Notes under the pieces: generated by a model | Databases searched by the model: none | Seen by the model: the letters and a program-made list of their open reading frames with translations, nothing else | What the model was told of the DNA's origin: nothing | In this document: piece after piece, positions 18,011 to 27,777 of the stretch | How positions within the stretch are numbered: position 1 is the first letter of the stretch | Layout: each line of letters begins with the position of its first letter | Program-made: the position numbers and the translations under genes | Assembly: GCF_009827055.1 (NCBI RefSeq) | Contig: NZ_WUMK01000007.1 | Coordinates: 356,472-420,471, forward strand | Origin: Shinella kummerowiae | GTDB taxonomy: Bacteria; Pseudomonadota; Alphaproteobacteria; Rhizobiales; Rhizobiaceae | Direction of reading: 5' to 3' | Length of the DNA stretch: 64,000 bases

Positions 18011-18136
18011 TGAGGCAGATTTCATCCCTTCCGTCGGCCTGATGTCCTGCGACGCCGCGCCGTCGCAAAGAGATGGGGATTTGCCTTCAGGCGCTGCTAG
18101 CTGGTAAGCCACGCGCGAAAAGGCTGGAGATGGGGC

Positions 18137-18721
18137 GTGACATCCAAGGAACAGAAGGCGGCGATCCGCAACGAGCGGTTGGCCTTGCGTGATGCGATGA
18201 CGCCGGAGGCGCGCATCGAAGGCAGCCTGGCCATGGTCGAACATGCGGGCGACCGCCTCGATTTTGAACCGGGCACCGTCATTTCGGGGTTCTGGCCGAT
18301 CCGCTCGGAGGCCGATATCCGTCCGCTTCTGGCACATTTGCGCACGCGCGGCGCAAGGCTCTGCTTGCCCGTCGTGCTCGACCGGGAAACCATCGTTTTC
18401 CGCGAACTCGTTGTCGGTGCGCCTGTCGTGAAGACGGGGTTCGGCACGACCGGACCGGGGCCGGAGGCTGCCGTGCTCGATCCGGATATCCTGCTCGTCC
18501 CGCTTTCTGCCTTCGACCGGGCAGGGCATCGCATCGGCTACGGTGCCGGCCATTACGACCGGGCGATCGACCGCCTGAAGGCGAAAGGCCACGCGCCGAA
18601 ACTGATCGGCATTGCGTTCGACTGCCAGGAAGTGGCATCAGTACCCGCAGAGCCGCACGACGTCCCCCTGGACGCCATCCTCACCGAGAGCGGCTTTCGT
18701 TTGTTCCAACAGGTTTTGTAA
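18137..18721 (+). CDS. fau: 5-formyltetrahydrofolate cyclo-ligase
   Basis: The 194-residue enzyme converts 5-formyl-THF to 5,10-methenyl-THF using ATP. The family shows RNERLALRDAM near the N-terminus, and LLVPLSAFD followed by the ATP site GHRIGYGAGHYDRAI near residues 136-150. The GTG at 18137 has GGAGATGGGG upstream. In many proteobacteria it follows zapA and 6S RNA directly; here about 3.5 kb separates them. Confidence 0.93.
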   Translation: MTSKEQKAAIRNERLALRDAMTPEARIEGSLAMVEHAGDRLDFEPGTVISGFWPIRSEADIRPLLAHLRTRGARLCLPVVLDRETIVFRELVVGAPVVKTGFGTTGPGPEAAVLDPDILLVPLSAFDRAGHRIGYGAGHYDRAIDRLKAKGHAPKLIGIAFDCQEVASVPAEPHDVPLDAILTESGFRLFQQVL

Positions 18722-18730
18722 GGCAGTTCG

Positions 18731-19555
18731 ATGCGTTTTCTTTTTCTGGGCGACATGGTGGGCAAGACCGGACGGACGGCTGTCTGGCAGCGCCTGCCGG
18801 GGCTGATCAGCGACTTCAAGCTGGATTTCGTCGTCGTCAACGGGGAGAACGCGGCCGGCGGCTTCGGCATCACGGAAGAAATCTTTCTCGAAACCGTCAA
18901 TGCCGGTGCGGATGTGGTGACGACCGGCAACCACGTCTGGGACCAGAAGGAAGCGGTGACGTTTGCCGGCCGGCACGACCAGTTCCTGCGTCCTGCCAAC
19001 TATCCCGCCGGCACACCCGGCCGCGGCGCCAATCTGTTCGTCGCCCGCAACGGTGCCCGCGTGCTCGTGGCCAATGTCATGGGCCGGGTCTTCATGCATC
19101 CGGAACTCGATGACCCCTTCAAGGCCGGCGAAGCGATCCTCGCCTCCTGCCCGCTCGGCGAGCAGGCGGATGCCATCATCTTCGATTTCCACGCTGAGGC
19201 GACCAGCGAAAAACAATGTTTTGGCCATTTCGTCGATGGCCGCGCGAGCGTCGTGGTTGGCACGCATACCCATGTGCCGACGGCCGATTGCCAGATCCTG
19301 AATGGCGGGACGGGTTATATGTCGGATGCCGGCATGTGTGGCGACTACGATTCCTCGCTCGGCATGGAGAAGGAAGAGCCGCTTAACCGCTTCATTTCCA
19401 AAATGCCGAAGAGCCGCTTCGAGGCGGCCTCCGGGCCGGCGACGATCTGCGGCCTGGCGGTCGAAATCTCCGACCGCACGGGACTTGCCGAGAAGATCGC
19501 GCCGCTTCGCCTCGGCCCGCGGCTGGCCGAAACGGTGCCGGATTTCTGGCGCTGA
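18731..19555 (+). CDS. YmdB-like metallophosphoesterase (TIGR00282 type)
   Basis: The 274-residue protein starts MRFLFLGDMVGKTGR and carries VVNGENAAGG, TTGNHVWD and GTHTHVPTAD, the metal ligands of the YmdB family. In Bacillus, YmdB hydrolyses 2',3'-cAMP and affects biofilm and sporulation decisions. It starts 9 bases after the fau stop, so the two are cotranscribed. The substrate in this organism is not known. Confidence 0.9.
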   Translation: MRFLFLGDMVGKTGRTAVWQRLPGLISDFKLDFVVVNGENAAGGFGITEEIFLETVNAGADVVTTGNHVWDQKEAVTFAGRHDQFLRPANYPAGTPGRGANLFVARNGARVLVANVMGRVFMHPELDDPFKAGEAILASCPLGEQADAIIFDFHAEATSEKQCFGHFVDGRASVVVGTHTHVPTADCQILNGGTGYMSDAGMCGDYDSSLGMEKEEPLNRFISKMPKSRFEAASGPATICGLAVEISDRTGLAEKIAPLRLGPRLAETVPDFWR

Positions 19556-19586
19556 TCCTATGCGATGCCCGCAAGGGCAAAGCGCC

Positions 19587-20123
19587 TCAGATCATGTGAC
19601 GAAGATGATCGGCCGAGCCGCCGTTGAAGGTCAGATGCGCCTTCACGCCGACATCCGGTTCTTCGTCCGGGTTGAAATTCGCCTTGGCGATCTCCCAGCC
19701 GAATTTCAGTTTGCTACCGGTCGAAGCCCAGACTTCCGCATCCTCGATCTCGAGGGCCAGCATGGTGAGCTTGGGATCCTTCTTGCCGTGGTCGAACCAG
19801 GCCTCCACGACGGAACTCCAGTATTCGTCGACCTTGGCAGGATCCCGGCGGACGGAAATCCGCCCGGCAAGGCAGGCGTGATAGTCATGATCCTTACCGA
19901 CGACGCAAAAATGCGCGCGCGCTCCTGGCACGATGGCATCTACGATTTCCGCATCCGTCTTGGTGAAAAACCAGATCGTCCTTGTCTGGCGATCGAGCTG
20001 CGGCGCCATCGGCTGCATATGCATGTGGCTTCCTTCGATACCGAGCATGCCGGCATGAATCCTGTCTATCTCGTCGAAGAGCTGTTCCTTCGGGTTTTCA
20101 CGGGCCCGGGTAAGATTGGACAT
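19587..20123 (-). CDS. Pyridoxamine 5'-phosphate oxidase-like general stress FMN-binding protein
   Basis: The 178-residue product resembles the general-stress PPOx-like split-barrel proteins: FDEIDRIHAGMLGI near the N-terminus and IWFFTKTDAEIVDAI, which contributes to the flavin site. The C-terminal half is consistent with that fold (VDEYWSSVVEAWF, LALEIEDAEVW). These bind FMN or F420; the reaction is not assigned. I start at ATG 20123, with GAGAGG upstream; the longer frame to 20300 overlaps the divergent gene. Confidence 0.8.
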   Translation of the reverse strand: MSNLTRARENPKEQLFDEIDRIHAGMLGIEGSHMHMQPMAPQLDRQTRTIWFFTKTDAEIVDAIVPGARAHFCVVGKDHDYHACLAGRISVRRDPAKVDEYWSSVVEAWFDHGKKDPKLTMLALEIEDAEVWASTGSKLKFGWEIAKANFNPDEEPDVGVKAHLTFNGGSADHLRHMI

Positions 20124-20291
20124 GGCGTACCTCTCAGTCGTTCGATTGAGTTCTGGCTGAACGTGCTGCGATGAAGAAGGTTCCGGAGGCGTGCGGCGGT
20201 CAAACGATTGTGATCGTCGCGTTTGGCCGATAATCTCGACCGAAACGGCCCGTGGGCGCATAGTCGGGTCGACCAATGAACGGAGCCGCTG

Positions 20292-21128
20292 ATGCCGCAT
20301 CTCCTGCTCATTCCGTTTCTGCTTGTCGCTCTTGCCTTTGTTGCTGCACCGCGGTCATCCCTTGCGCAGGCCGAAGCGCCGGTCAGCCAGTGCCAGATGA
20401 TCGCAAGATCTCTTCCCTCCGTTACGTTCGCCAGCTTTTCCACGCCCAAGCCGCTGCAGGTTCAGGCGAAAGCCAACGAGGAGGTCCGCATCACCTATGT
20501 GGGGCATTCGACCTTCTTCATCGAAACGCCTGCGGGCGTGAAGATCGCCACCGACTATAACGGCTGGTACAAGCCGCCGGCGCTGCCGACCGTGGTGACG
20601 ATGAACAAGGCCCATTCCAGCCACTACACGATGACGCCGGAGCCCGGCATCGAATATGTGCTGCATGGATGGCAGGACGGATCGGAAAAGGGGGCGGACC
20701 ATGATGTCGTGGTTGGCGACACCTATATCCGCAACGTAGCCACCGACATCCGCAACTGGGGTGGAGCGATGGAGGCGAACGGCAATTCCATCTTCATCTT
20801 CGAAGTCGCCGGCCTCTGCATCGGCCATCTCGGCCACCTGCACCACGAGTTGACGGAAAAACAATATGCCGAGATCGGCCGGCTCGATGTGCTGATGGTG
20901 CCGGTCGATGGCGGGCTGACCATGGGGGCGGAAAGCATGAGCCGCGTCGTGCAGCGGCTGCGTTCCTCGCTCATCCTGCCCATGCATCGCCGCGGGCCGC
21001 CGATCAGCCAGTTCCTTTCGATGTTCGGGACCGGCTTCGATGCGGTGACGGATGAGGACGCGTCGATCACCGTTTCCATCCGCAGCTTGCCGAAGCGCCC
21101 GACGATTCATATTCTCTCCGGCGTCTGA
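20292..21128 (+). CDS. Exported MBL-fold metal-dependent hydrolase
   Basis: A signal peptide (LLLIPFLLVALAFVAA, cleavage after SLAQA) precedes a beta-lactamase-like fold: ITYVGHSTFFIET near residues 65-77, then HLGHLHHELT and a late LPMHRRG histidine. The layout resembles the UlaG-like branch. The usual HxHxDH is absent or altered (HSSHYTM), so activity needs checking. It is divergent from the PPOx-like gene and 15 bases before the next gene. Confidence 0.75.
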   Translation: MPHLLLIPFLLVALAFVAAPRSSLAQAEAPVSQCQMIARSLPSVTFASFSTPKPLQVQAKANEEVRITYVGHSTFFIETPAGVKIATDYNGWYKPPALPTVVTMNKAHSSHYTMTPEPGIEYVLHGWQDGSEKGADHDVVVGDTYIRNVATDIRNWGGAMEANGNSIFIFEVAGLCIGHLGHLHHELTEKQYAEIGRLDVLMVPVDGGLTMGAESMSRVVQRLRSSLILPMHRRGPPISQFLSMFGTGFDAVTDEDASITVSIRSLPKRPTIHILSGV

Positions 21129-21143
21129 TGTCGGAGTCTCTTG

Positions 21144-21638
21144 ATGCGCTTTTTCCTTGCCGTCCCTGTCCTGCTGCTCTCGCCTGCGTTTGCTTTCGCG
21201 AGCGGCGCACCGACGCCCGGCGGCCCCGCTGTCGAATCCGGCCAGCCGCGCGAGACGGTGACGCAGCCCGTGGAAAAGGTCCCGACCCGTTCCTTCGGTT
21301 TGGCCGAGCGCTTCGTCATGCCGTCCGGCAATATCGGCTGCACCTATATTCCGGCAGGTGGCACCGAGGTGTATCAGCCGGCCGATGGCGGGCCGGAACT
21401 TTCCTGTGACCGGATCGAGCCGAAATACCTGCGTGCGACGCTCGGCCGGAGCGGCAAGGCCGTGGTGCGCACGAATGTCGGCGACCAGGGTTGCTGTGGC
21501 GCTGAGAACACCGTCGACTATGGTCAAACCTGGTCGGCCGGCCCGTTCACCTGCTATTCCGAGCGCACGGGGCTCACCTGCGAGCGCAATGACGGCCACT
21601 CCTTCCTGCTGAGCCGCGCCCGCGTGCGGGCGGACTGA
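21144..21638 (+). CDS. Secreted cysteine-rich protein, unknown function
   Basis: The 164-residue product has a signal peptide (FFLAVPVLLLSPAFAFA). Its mature part contains FVMPSGNIGCTY and further cysteines (SCDR, GCCG, TCYS, TCER), probably forming disulfides in the periplasm. The PSGNIGC pattern occurs in a family of small secreted proteins of unknown function. I start at ATG 21144; a TTG directly before it is a less likely start. It is probably cotranscribed with the MBL-fold gene. Confidence 0.7.
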   Translation: MRFFLAVPVLLLSPAFAFASGAPTPGGPAVESGQPRETVTQPVEKVPTRSFGLAERFVMPSGNIGCTYIPAGGTEVYQPADGGPELSCDRIEPKYLRATLGRSGKAVVRTNVGDQGCCGAENTVDYGQTWSAGPFTCYSERTGLTCERNDGHSFLLSRARVRAD

Positions 21639-21806
21639 AATCCGTCCGTCGCTTTGTTTGCGGGACTGCTGGACGTTCGGCGGCAATGAAATTATAAGGC
21701 GGCATTTCGAAAATCGGGGCTTGAGAGCGGCGCGTCACCGCGGCGGAGGCTCCGGCACAGTGACCGGCGACCGGGAACGGGCGCCAAAAAACGAGACAGG
21801 GGTGCC

Positions 21807-22553
21807 ATGGCTGGCCATTCACAGTTCAAGAATATCATGCACCGCAAGGGTCGGCAGGATTCCGTGCGGTCGAAAATGTTCTCCAAGCTTGCCCGCGAAA
21901 TCACCGTGGCGGCAAAGACCGGTCTTCCCGACCCGGCGATGAATGCCCGCCTGCGTCTGGCGATCCAGAATGCCAAGGCGCAGTCCATGCCGAAGGACAA
22001 TATCGAGCGCGCCGTCAAGAAGGCGTCCGGCGCGGAAGGCGAGAACTACGAAGAAGTCCGTTACGAAGGTTATGGCCCGGGCGGCGTCGCCGTCATCGTC
22101 GAGGCGCTGACCGACAACCGCAACCGCACCGCCTCTTCGGTGCGCTCGACCTTTTCGAAGGCTGGCGGCGCGCTTGGTGAAACCGGTTCGGTTTCGTTCT
22201 CCTTCGACCGCGTCGGGGAAATCACCTACAAGCTTTCCGTCGGTGACGCCAATGCGGTCATGGAAGCGGCCATCGACGCTGGCGCCGAGGACGTGACGAC
22301 GGACGAGGACGGCCACACGATCATCTGCGGTTTCGAGGATATCGGCGAGGTTTCCAAGGCGCTGGAAGACAAGCTCGGCGAAGCCGAGACGGTCAAGGCG
22401 ATCTGGAAAGCGCAGAACACCGTGCCGGTCGACGAGGACAAGGCGCAGTCGCTGATGAAGCTCATCGACACGCTGGAAGACGACGATGACGTGCAGAACG
22501 TCTATTCGAACTTCGAAGTCTCCGACGAAGTCATGGCCAAACTTTCGGCCTGA
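21807..22553 (+). CDS. YebC/PmpR-family protein
   Basis: The 248-residue protein starts [15 protein letters not shown] and has the YebC core ([15 protein letters not shown], then [11 protein letters not shown]). The family was described as transcriptional regulators and, more recently, as helping ribosomes through difficult peptides; which applies here is open. It lies upstream of ruvC, a common arrangement, though an oxidoreductase gene intervenes on the other strand. Confidence 0.92.
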   Translation: MAGHSQFKNIMHRKGRQDSVRSKMFSKLAREITVAAKTGLPDPAMNARLRLAIQNAKAQSMPKDNIERAVKKASGAEGENYEEVRYEGYGPGGVAVIVEALTDNRNRTASSVRSTFSKAGGALGETGSVSFSFDRVGEITYKLSVGDANAVMEAAIDAGAEDVTTDEDGHTIICGFEDIGEVSKALEDKLGEAETVKAIWKAQNTVPVDEDKAQSLMKLIDTLEDDDDVQNVYSNFEVSDEVMAKLSA

Positions 22554-22577
22554 TCGAACGAACCGTGCCCTCCCGTT

Positions 22578-22646
22578 GTCATCCTCGGGCTTGACCCGAG
22601 GATCCACGTGGCATGGATGGTCGGACCAAGTCCGGCCATGACGACA
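22578..22646. repeat. Intergenic palindrome, copy 2 (GGGCTTGACCC type)
   Basis: GTCATCCTCGGGCTTGACCC and its facing partner TGGTCGGACCAAGTCCGGCC match the element at 8702-8777 in the opposite half-order. It lies right after the yebC-like gene. Confidence 0.75.
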
Positions 22647-22661
22647 GAGAGGTTCATTGAA

Positions 22662-22693
22662 AAGGCCGGGCGCCGTGTGGCCCCGGCCTTTTT
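22662..22693. terminator. Bidirectional terminator, yebC-like gene and luciferase-like gene
   Basis: The arms AAGGCCGGG and CCCGGCCTT enclose 11 bases and are followed by T's on the plus strand. Confidence 0.75.
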
Positions 22694-22695
22694 CG

Positions 22696-23697
22696 CTACG
22701 CGGCGAGTGCGAGCCCCTGCCGCGCCTCGGCAAACAGCCGCACCGATTTCAGCCGGGCGTCCATGTCGTAGATCGGCATGGAGACGATCAGCTCGTCGGC
22801 CTTGGTGATCGACAGGAAATCGGCGATCTGGCGCTTGATCTTGTCCGGCCCGCCGACCACCGCATATTGCAGCGTGTGCTCGACATTGATGCGCTCCCCC
22901 TCGCTCCAGTGCGGATCCATGTCGTCGACCGGGGCCGGGAACGCGCCCGGCGTGCCGCGGCGCAGGCGCACGAAGGATTGCTGCATCGACGTGAAGAGAT
23001 AGTCGGCCTCCGCATCCGTATCGGCGGCGGCGCCCATCACGCCCACCATGGCATGCGGCTTGTCGAGATATTGCGACGGCTCGAAGCGTTCGCGGTAGAT
23101 GTCCAGCGCAGTCAACAGCATGTCCGGCGCGAAATGCGAGGCAAAGGCGAAGGGCAGGCCGAGCATGCCGGCAAGATGGGCCGAATAATGACTGGAGCCG
23201 AGGAGCCAGACTGGCACGTTACTGCCCGCGCCGGGAATGGCGATGACCTTTTGCTCCGGGCTCGTCGGTCCCATAAGCTGCATCAGCTCGACGACATCCT
23301 GCGGGAAGTTGTTCGCGGCGCTGTCGAGGTTGCGGCGCAGCGCCTGGGCCGTGCGCATGTCCGTGCCGGGCGCGCGGCCGAGGCCAAGGTCGACGCGATC
23401 GGGGAAGAGGGCGGCGAGCGTGCCGAACTGTTCGGCGATGACGAGTGGCGAATGGTTCGGCAGCATGATGCCGCCGGAGCCGACGCGGATCTTTTCCGTG
23501 CCCGCTGCGACATGCTGGATGACGAGCGAGGTTGCGGCGCTGGCAATGCCGCGCATGCCGTGGTGCTCGGCCAGCCAGAAGCGCTTGTAGCCATAAGCCT
23601 CCGCTTCCTGCGCGAGCCGGCGCGAGTTTTCCAGTGATTGGGCGACGGTGCCGCCTTCGATGACCGGGGAAAGATCCAGGATGGAGAAGGGCACCAT
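22696..23697 (-). CDS. LLM-class flavin-dependent oxidoreductase
   Basis: The 333-residue protein has the bacterial luciferase-like layout: [10 protein letters not shown] at the start, [10 protein letters not shown] near residue 40, [14 protein letters not shown] and [14 protein letters not shown]. These monooxygenases use reduced FMN; the substrate is unknown. I start at ATG 23697 (MVPFSILDL), where family homology begins; the frame to 23826 adds 43 doubtful residues. Confidence 0.88.
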   Translation of the reverse strand: MVPFSILDLSPVIEGGTVAQSLENSRRLAQEAEAYGYKRFWLAEHHGMRGIASAATSLVIQHVAAGTEKIRVGSGGIMLPNHSPLVIAEQFGTLAALFPDRVDLGLGRAPGTDMRTAQALRRNLDSAANNFPQDVVELMQLMGPTSPEQKVIAIPGAGSNVPVWLLGSSHYSAHLAGMLGLPFAFASHFAPDMLLTALDIYRERFEPSQYLDKPHAMVGVMGAAADTDAEADYLFTSMQQSFVRLRRGTPGAFPAPVDDMDPHWSEGERINVEHTLQYAVVGGPDKIKRQIADFLSITKADELIVSMPIYDMDARLKSVRLFAEARQGLALAA

Positions 23698-23868
23698 GGG
23701 AGCGGCCTCTTTGTAAGGGAATTTGATCGTCCTCCCATGTAGGTTCAGTTCTGTGAAATCCAAGCGACCCGTTTCAGGTTTTCGGAAGCCTCGTCGTAAA
23801 AGTCCGAATGTTTTTGGTTTGTTCACATTTCACTGGCAGGGTCACCCCGACAAGATTAGGGTTTCAGC

Positions 23869-24381
23869 ATGCAGGAAACGATTCGCATCATCGGCATCGA
23901 TCCGGGGCTTCGCCGCACCGGCTGGGGTGTCATCGATACCCTCGGCAACTCGTTGCGCTTCGTCGCTTCCGGTACGGTGACCTCCGATGGCGACGCCGAT
24001 CTCGCCTCACGCCTCTGCCAGTTGCACGATGGTCTTGCCGAGATCATCCACAGCTACCAGCCGCAGGAGGCGGCCGTCGAACAGACCTTCGTCAACAAGG
24101 ACGCGGTGGCGACGTTGAAACTCGGCCAGGCGCGCGGCATCGCCATGCTGGTGCCGGCGCGGGCGGGCCTGCGCGTCGCCGAATATGCGCCGAACGCGGT
24201 CAAGAAGGCGGTCATCGGCGTTGGTCATGGCGAGAAGCAGCAGATCCACATGATGCTGAAGGTGCTGATGCCGAAGGCCACCTTCGTTGGCAACGACGCC
24301 GCCGATGCACTGGCCATCGCCATCTGCCACGCCCACAATCGCCAGGGCCTTTCCGGTCGCCTCGCCAAGCTTGTCGGCTGA
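23869..24381 (+). CDS. ruvC: Holliday junction resolvase RuvC
   Basis: The 170-residue endonuclease cuts Holliday junctions during recombination repair. All four acidic positions can be seen in [24 protein letters not shown] and [14 protein letters not shown]. It opens a ruvC-ruvA-ruvB series in which a toxin-antitoxin pair lies between ruvC and ruvA. Confidence 0.96.
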   Translation: MQETIRIIGIDPGLRRTGWGVIDTLGNSLRFVASGTVTSDGDADLASRLCQLHDGLAEIIHSYQPQEAAVEQTFVNKDAVATLKLGQARGIAMLVPARAGLRVAEYAPNAVKKAVIGVGHGEKQQIHMMLKVLMPKATFVGNDAADALAIAICHAHNRQGLSGRLAKLVG

Positions 24382-24436
24382 TTTGTTCTTGACTTGTTCC
24401 AGTCTGGGCGATAAGTAATACCGCAGAGGTATTACC

Positions 24437-24700
24437 ATGCGTGTTACGGAAAAAGGCCAGGTGACGATCCCGAAAGACATCCGCGACCGGCTGAACATCA
24501 GCCCGGGCTCGGAGGTGGATTTTGTGGCCGACGACAGGGGGGCGAGGCTGATCGTCGTCTCCGGTGGCAAGGTGGGTGAACCTGAAGATTTCGAGGCCTG
24601 GATAAAAAGCCGATCCGGCATGTTCGATACCGGCGGCATGACGGCCGATGAATATGTGGAGTGGCTACGGGGACCGCGCGATGATCTCGGTTCTGATTGA
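24437..24700 (+). CDS. AbrB/MazE-type antitoxin (VapB-like)
   Basis: The 87-residue protein begins with a swapped-hairpin DNA-binding domain (TEKGQVTIPKDIRDRLNISP). It ends with a charged tail typical of antitoxins that wrap the toxin (GMFDTGGMTADEYVEWLRG). It starts 55 bases after ruvC. The toxin gene overlaps its end by 20 bases, so translation is coupled. VapB-type antitoxins repress their own promoter. Confidence 0.85.
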   Translation: MRVTEKGQVTIPKDIRDRLNISPGSEVDFVADDRGARLIVVSGGKVGEPEDFEAWIKSRSGMFDTGGMTADEYVEWLRGPRDDLGSD

Positions 24701-25097
24701 CACCAATATTATCATCGATGTGTTTGGACCGGAAACGCCGTTCAAGGTGTGGTCGTCGCAGGCTATCCTCACGCTCAAGCCGGACGTGCAGTTCATTTTG
24801 TCGCCCATCGTCTGGGCGGAACTGGCTGGTATGATGCCGAGCGAGGACGAACTTGCGCAATCGCTCTCGCGGCTTAACCCTGTGCGCGAAGCGTTGCCGT
24901 TTTCTGCCGCCTACCAGGCCGGAATGGCGCATCAGCGTTACCGGCGGGCCGGCGGACAGCGGGAGCGAACCCTGCCCGATTTCCTGATCGGCGCCCATGC
25001 GGCCGTGCGCGCTCATCGACTTTTGACACGCGATGCCGCGCGCTACCGAACCTATTTTCCCGCGCTCGACATCCTGTCCCCCGAAACCCATCCCTGA
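24681..25097 (+). CDS. PIN-domain toxin (VapC-like RNase)
   Basis: The 138-residue protein has the PIN acidic positions: [11 protein letters not shown] near the N-terminus, [10 protein letters not shown], then [12 protein letters not shown] and [10 protein letters not shown]. VapC toxins are magnesium-dependent RNases that cut tRNA or rRNA. I chose ATG 24681, since it aligns the first aspartate at residue 8; the frame from 24648 adds 11 residues. It ends 11 bases before ruvA. Confidence 0.87.
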   Translation: MISVLIDTNIIIDVFGPETPFKVWSSQAILTLKPDVQFILSPIVWAELAGMMPSEDELAQSLSRLNPVREALPFSAAYQAGMAHQRYRRAGGQRERTLPDFLIGAHAAVRAHRLLTRDAARYRTYFPALDILSPETHP

Positions 25098-25108
25098 CGG
25101 ATCCTCCC

Positions 25109-25726
25109 ATGATTGGCAAACTCAAAGGCACAATCGACGAGATCGGCGACGACTATGTGGTCCTCGACGTGCATGGCGTCGGCTATGTTGCCCATTGCTC
25201 CGCGCGCACGCTGGGTAAACTCGGTTCGGCCGGCGAGGCGACGGTGCTGTTCATCGAGACCTATGTGCGGGAGGATCAGTTCAGGCTGTTCGGCTTCCTG
25301 ACGGCGTTGGAGCGGGAGTGGTTTCGCCTGTTGCAGAGCGTCCAGGGGGTGGGCTCCAAGGTGGCGCTCGGCGTGCTCTCGACGCTGACGCCGGGCGAAC
25401 TGGCCAATGCCATCGCGCTGCAGGACAAGACGGCGGTGTCGCGGGCGCCGGGCGTCGGGCCGAAGGTTGCGGTGCGTATCGTCACCGAGCTGCGCAACAA
25501 GGCGCCGGCTTTTGCCGGCGAGGCGTCGGCCTCGATCGGTCTCAAGCAGGAGCTGGGAGAAGGGGTGGCCTCGGCGCCTGTTTCCGATGCCGTCTCCGCG
25601 CTCACCAATCTCGGTTATTCGCGTGACCAGGCGGCCAACGCGGTCGCGGCGGCGCTAAAGAACGGCGGGGAGGGCGGTGACAGCGCCAAGCTCATCCGCC
25701 TCGGCCTCAAGGAATTGTCGCGGTGA
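25109..25726 (+). CDS. ruvA: Holliday junction branch migration protein RuvA
   Basis: The 205-residue protein has the N-terminal OB fold ([12 protein letters not shown]), paired helix-hairpin-helix motifs ([10 protein letters not shown] and [12 protein letters not shown]) and a C-terminal domain that contacts RuvB ([13 protein letters not shown]). RuvA tetramers bind the junction and load RuvB. It is the third rightward gene after ruvC, past the toxin-antitoxin pair. Confidence 0.96.
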   Translation: MIGKLKGTIDEIGDDYVVLDVHGVGYVAHCSARTLGKLGSAGEATVLFIETYVREDQFRLFGFLTALEREWFRLLQSVQGVGSKVALGVLSTLTPGELANAIALQDKTAVSRAPGVGPKVAVRIVTELRNKAPAFAGEASASIGLKQELGEGVASAPVSDAVSALTNLGYSRDQAANAVAAALKNGGEGGDSAKLIRLGLKELSR

Positions 25727-25766
25727 TGCGGTTGCCTTCCGCCGTGGACAATGGGATTAGGGCGCG

Positions 25767-26807
25767 ATGAGCGACGAGAACGGACTGCTTTCGCCGGAAA
25801 AACGCGGCGAGGACATCGATACCGCCTTGCGGCCCCAGACGCTGGACGATTTTACCGGCCAGGCGGAGGCGCGCGCCAACCTCAAAATCTTCATCGAAGC
25901 GGCGAAGAACCGCGGTGAGGCGCTCGACCACGTGCTCTTCGTCGGCCCGCCCGGCCTCGGCAAGACGACGCTCGCGCAGATCATGGCGAAGGAGCTCGGC
26001 GTCAATTTCCGCTCGACCTCCGGTCCGGTTATCGCCAAGGCGGGCGACCTTGCGGCGCTGCTGACCAATCTCGAAGAGCGCGACGTGCTCTTCATCGATG
26101 AAATCCACCGCCTCAATCCGGCTGTCGAGGAAATCCTCTATCCGGCCATGGAGGATTTCCAGCTCGACCTGATCATCGGCGAAGGCCCGGCCGCGCGCTC
26201 TGTGAAGATCGACCTGTCGAAGTTCACGCTCGTTGCCGCGACCACCCGCCTCGGCCTGCTCACCACCCCCCTGCGCGACCGTTTCGGTATTCCGGTGCGG
26301 CTCAATTTCTACACCGTCGAGGAGCTGGAATCGATCGTGCGCCGCGGTGCGCGGCTGATGGGGCTCGGCATTACGGAGGAGGGCGCGCGCGAGATTGCGC
26401 GTCGCGCGCGCGGCACGCCGCGTATCGCCGGGCGTCTGCTGCGTCGGGTGCGGGATTTTGCCGAAGTGGCGCGGGCGGAGGCGGTAACGCAACAGATTGC
26501 GGACGAGGCGCTGACGCGGCTGCTCGTCGACAATATGGGTCTCGACCAGCTTGATCGGCGTTATCTGTCCATGATCGCCCACAATTTTGGCGGTGGGCCA
26601 GTCGGTATTGAGACGATCGCCGCTGGCCTGTCTGAACCGCGCGACGCGATCGAGGATATCATCGAGCCCTATATGATCCAGCAGGGTTTCATCCAGCGCA
26701 CGCCGCGTGGCCGTGTTTTGACCGCAAATGCCTGGAAACATATGGGGCTTACGCCGCCAAAGGATCTCGAGGCGTCGCAGTTCAGGCTGTTTACCGAGGA
26801 CGACTGA
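25767..26807 (+). CDS. ruvB: Holliday junction branch migration ATPase RuvB
   Basis: The 346-residue AAA+ motor shows Walker [12 protein letters not shown], Walker [12 protein letters not shown], sensor-1 AATTRLGLL and arginine-rich [12 protein letters not shown]. The C-terminal winged helix includes GVETIAA-like GIETIAAGL and [14 protein letters not shown]. It drives branch migration with RuvA. A metallophosphoesterase gene starts one base after its stop. Confidence 0.97.
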   Translation: MSDENGLLSPEKRGEDIDTALRPQTLDDFTGQAEARANLKIFIEAAKNRGEALDHVLFVGPPGLGKTTLAQIMAKELGVNFRSTSGPVIAKAGDLAALLTNLEERDVLFIDEIHRLNPAVEEILYPAMEDFQLDLIIGEGPAARSVKIDLSKFTLVAATTRLGLLTTPLRDRFGIPVRLNFYTVEELESIVRRGARLMGLGITEEGAREIARRARGTPRIAGRLLRRVRDFAEVARAEAVTQQIADEALTRLLVDNMGLDQLDRRYLSMIAHNFGGGPVGIETIAAGLSEPRDAIEDIIEPYMIQQGFIQRTPRGRVLTANAWKHMGLTPPKDLEASQFRLFTEDD

Positions 26808-26808
26808 T

Positions 26809-27711
26809 GTGCTGACCCGGCGTGGGATGCTCAAAACCTTCGGTGGATTGTTTGCCGCGGGTTTTGCATCATCTACTTACGCCGTCGGCATCGAGCCGCT
26901 TTTGCGGTTGCGCACGACGACCTACCAAATCTCGCCACCTGGTTGGCCGGAAGGTCAAAAACTCCGGATCGTTGCGCTTGCCGACATTCACGCCTGCGAA
27001 CCCTGGATGAATGCGCGCCGCATCGGCGATATCTGCCGCTATGCCAACGATCTCGGCGGTGACATCGTCGTTCTGCTCGGCGACTATGTTTCCAGCATGC
27101 GCGCGGTCTGGAGCCAGGTGCCGCCGGACATATGGGCGGCGGAATTGTCGGCGCTTCGTGCGCCGCTCGGCGTCCACGCCGTTCTCGGAAACCATGACTG
27201 GTGGGACGATCTGGATGCACAGGCGGCTGACGGCGGCGACACACTCAGCCATCGTGTGCTGCAGGCGGCCGGTATTGCCGTTTATTCCAATCGGGCTGCG
27301 CGGATCCAAACGGCGACGGGCGCCTTCTGGCTTGCCGGCCTCGAAGACCAGATCGCACTGCGTCCTGGTCGATCCTGGAACCGCTTTGCGTATGTCGGTC
27401 TCGATGATCTGCCGGGCACACTCGCGCAGGTTACGGATGACGCGCCGATCCTCCTGCTGGCGCATGAGCCGGATATCTTTCCGCAGGTGCCTGCGCGGGT
27501 TTCCCTGACGCTTTCGGGCCATACCCATGGCGGGCAGGTACGGCTGTTCGGCTACTCGCCCATGGTGCCATCGGCGTATGGCAACCGCTTCGCCTATGGT
27601 CATGTGATCGAGGATGGCCGGCATCTGTGCGTCTCCGGCGGGCTTGGCTGTTCCATCGCGCCGGTGCGCTTCGGCTCGCCGCCGGAAATCATGGTTGTCG
27701 AACTCGGCTGA
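26809..27711 (+). CDS. Tat-exported metallophosphoesterase
   Basis: The 300-residue protein begins VLTRRGMLKTFGG, a twin-arginine signal followed by a hydrophobic stretch, so it should be exported folded. The calcineurin-like metal site is complete: ALADIHA, LLGDYVS, VLGNHDWW, LLAHEPD and LSGHTHGGQ. I chose the GTG at 26809, directly after the ruvB stop. The ATG at 26807 is out of frame, and the longer frame runs through ruvB. Related YaeI-like enzymes act on phospholipids such as lipid A precursors; the substrate here is open. Confidence 0.82.
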   Translation: MLTRRGMLKTFGGLFAAGFASSTYAVGIEPLLRLRTTTYQISPPGWPEGQKLRIVALADIHACEPWMNARRIGDICRYANDLGGDIVVLLGDYVSSMRAVWSQVPPDIWAAELSALRAPLGVHAVLGNHDWWDDLDAQAADGGDTLSHRVLQAAGIAVYSNRAARIQTATGAFWLAGLEDQIALRPGRSWNRFAYVGLDDLPGTLAQVTDDAPILLLAHEPDIFPQVPARVSLTLSGHTHGGQVRLFGYSPMVPSAYGNRFAYGHVIEDGRHLCVSGGLGCSIAPVRFGSPPEIMVVELG

Positions 27712-27777
27712 CCCTCTTGTCTTGCAATTGCCGGCGCTTTGCGGGAGAGAGGCGGAACCTGTAAGCCGGATTCGACC

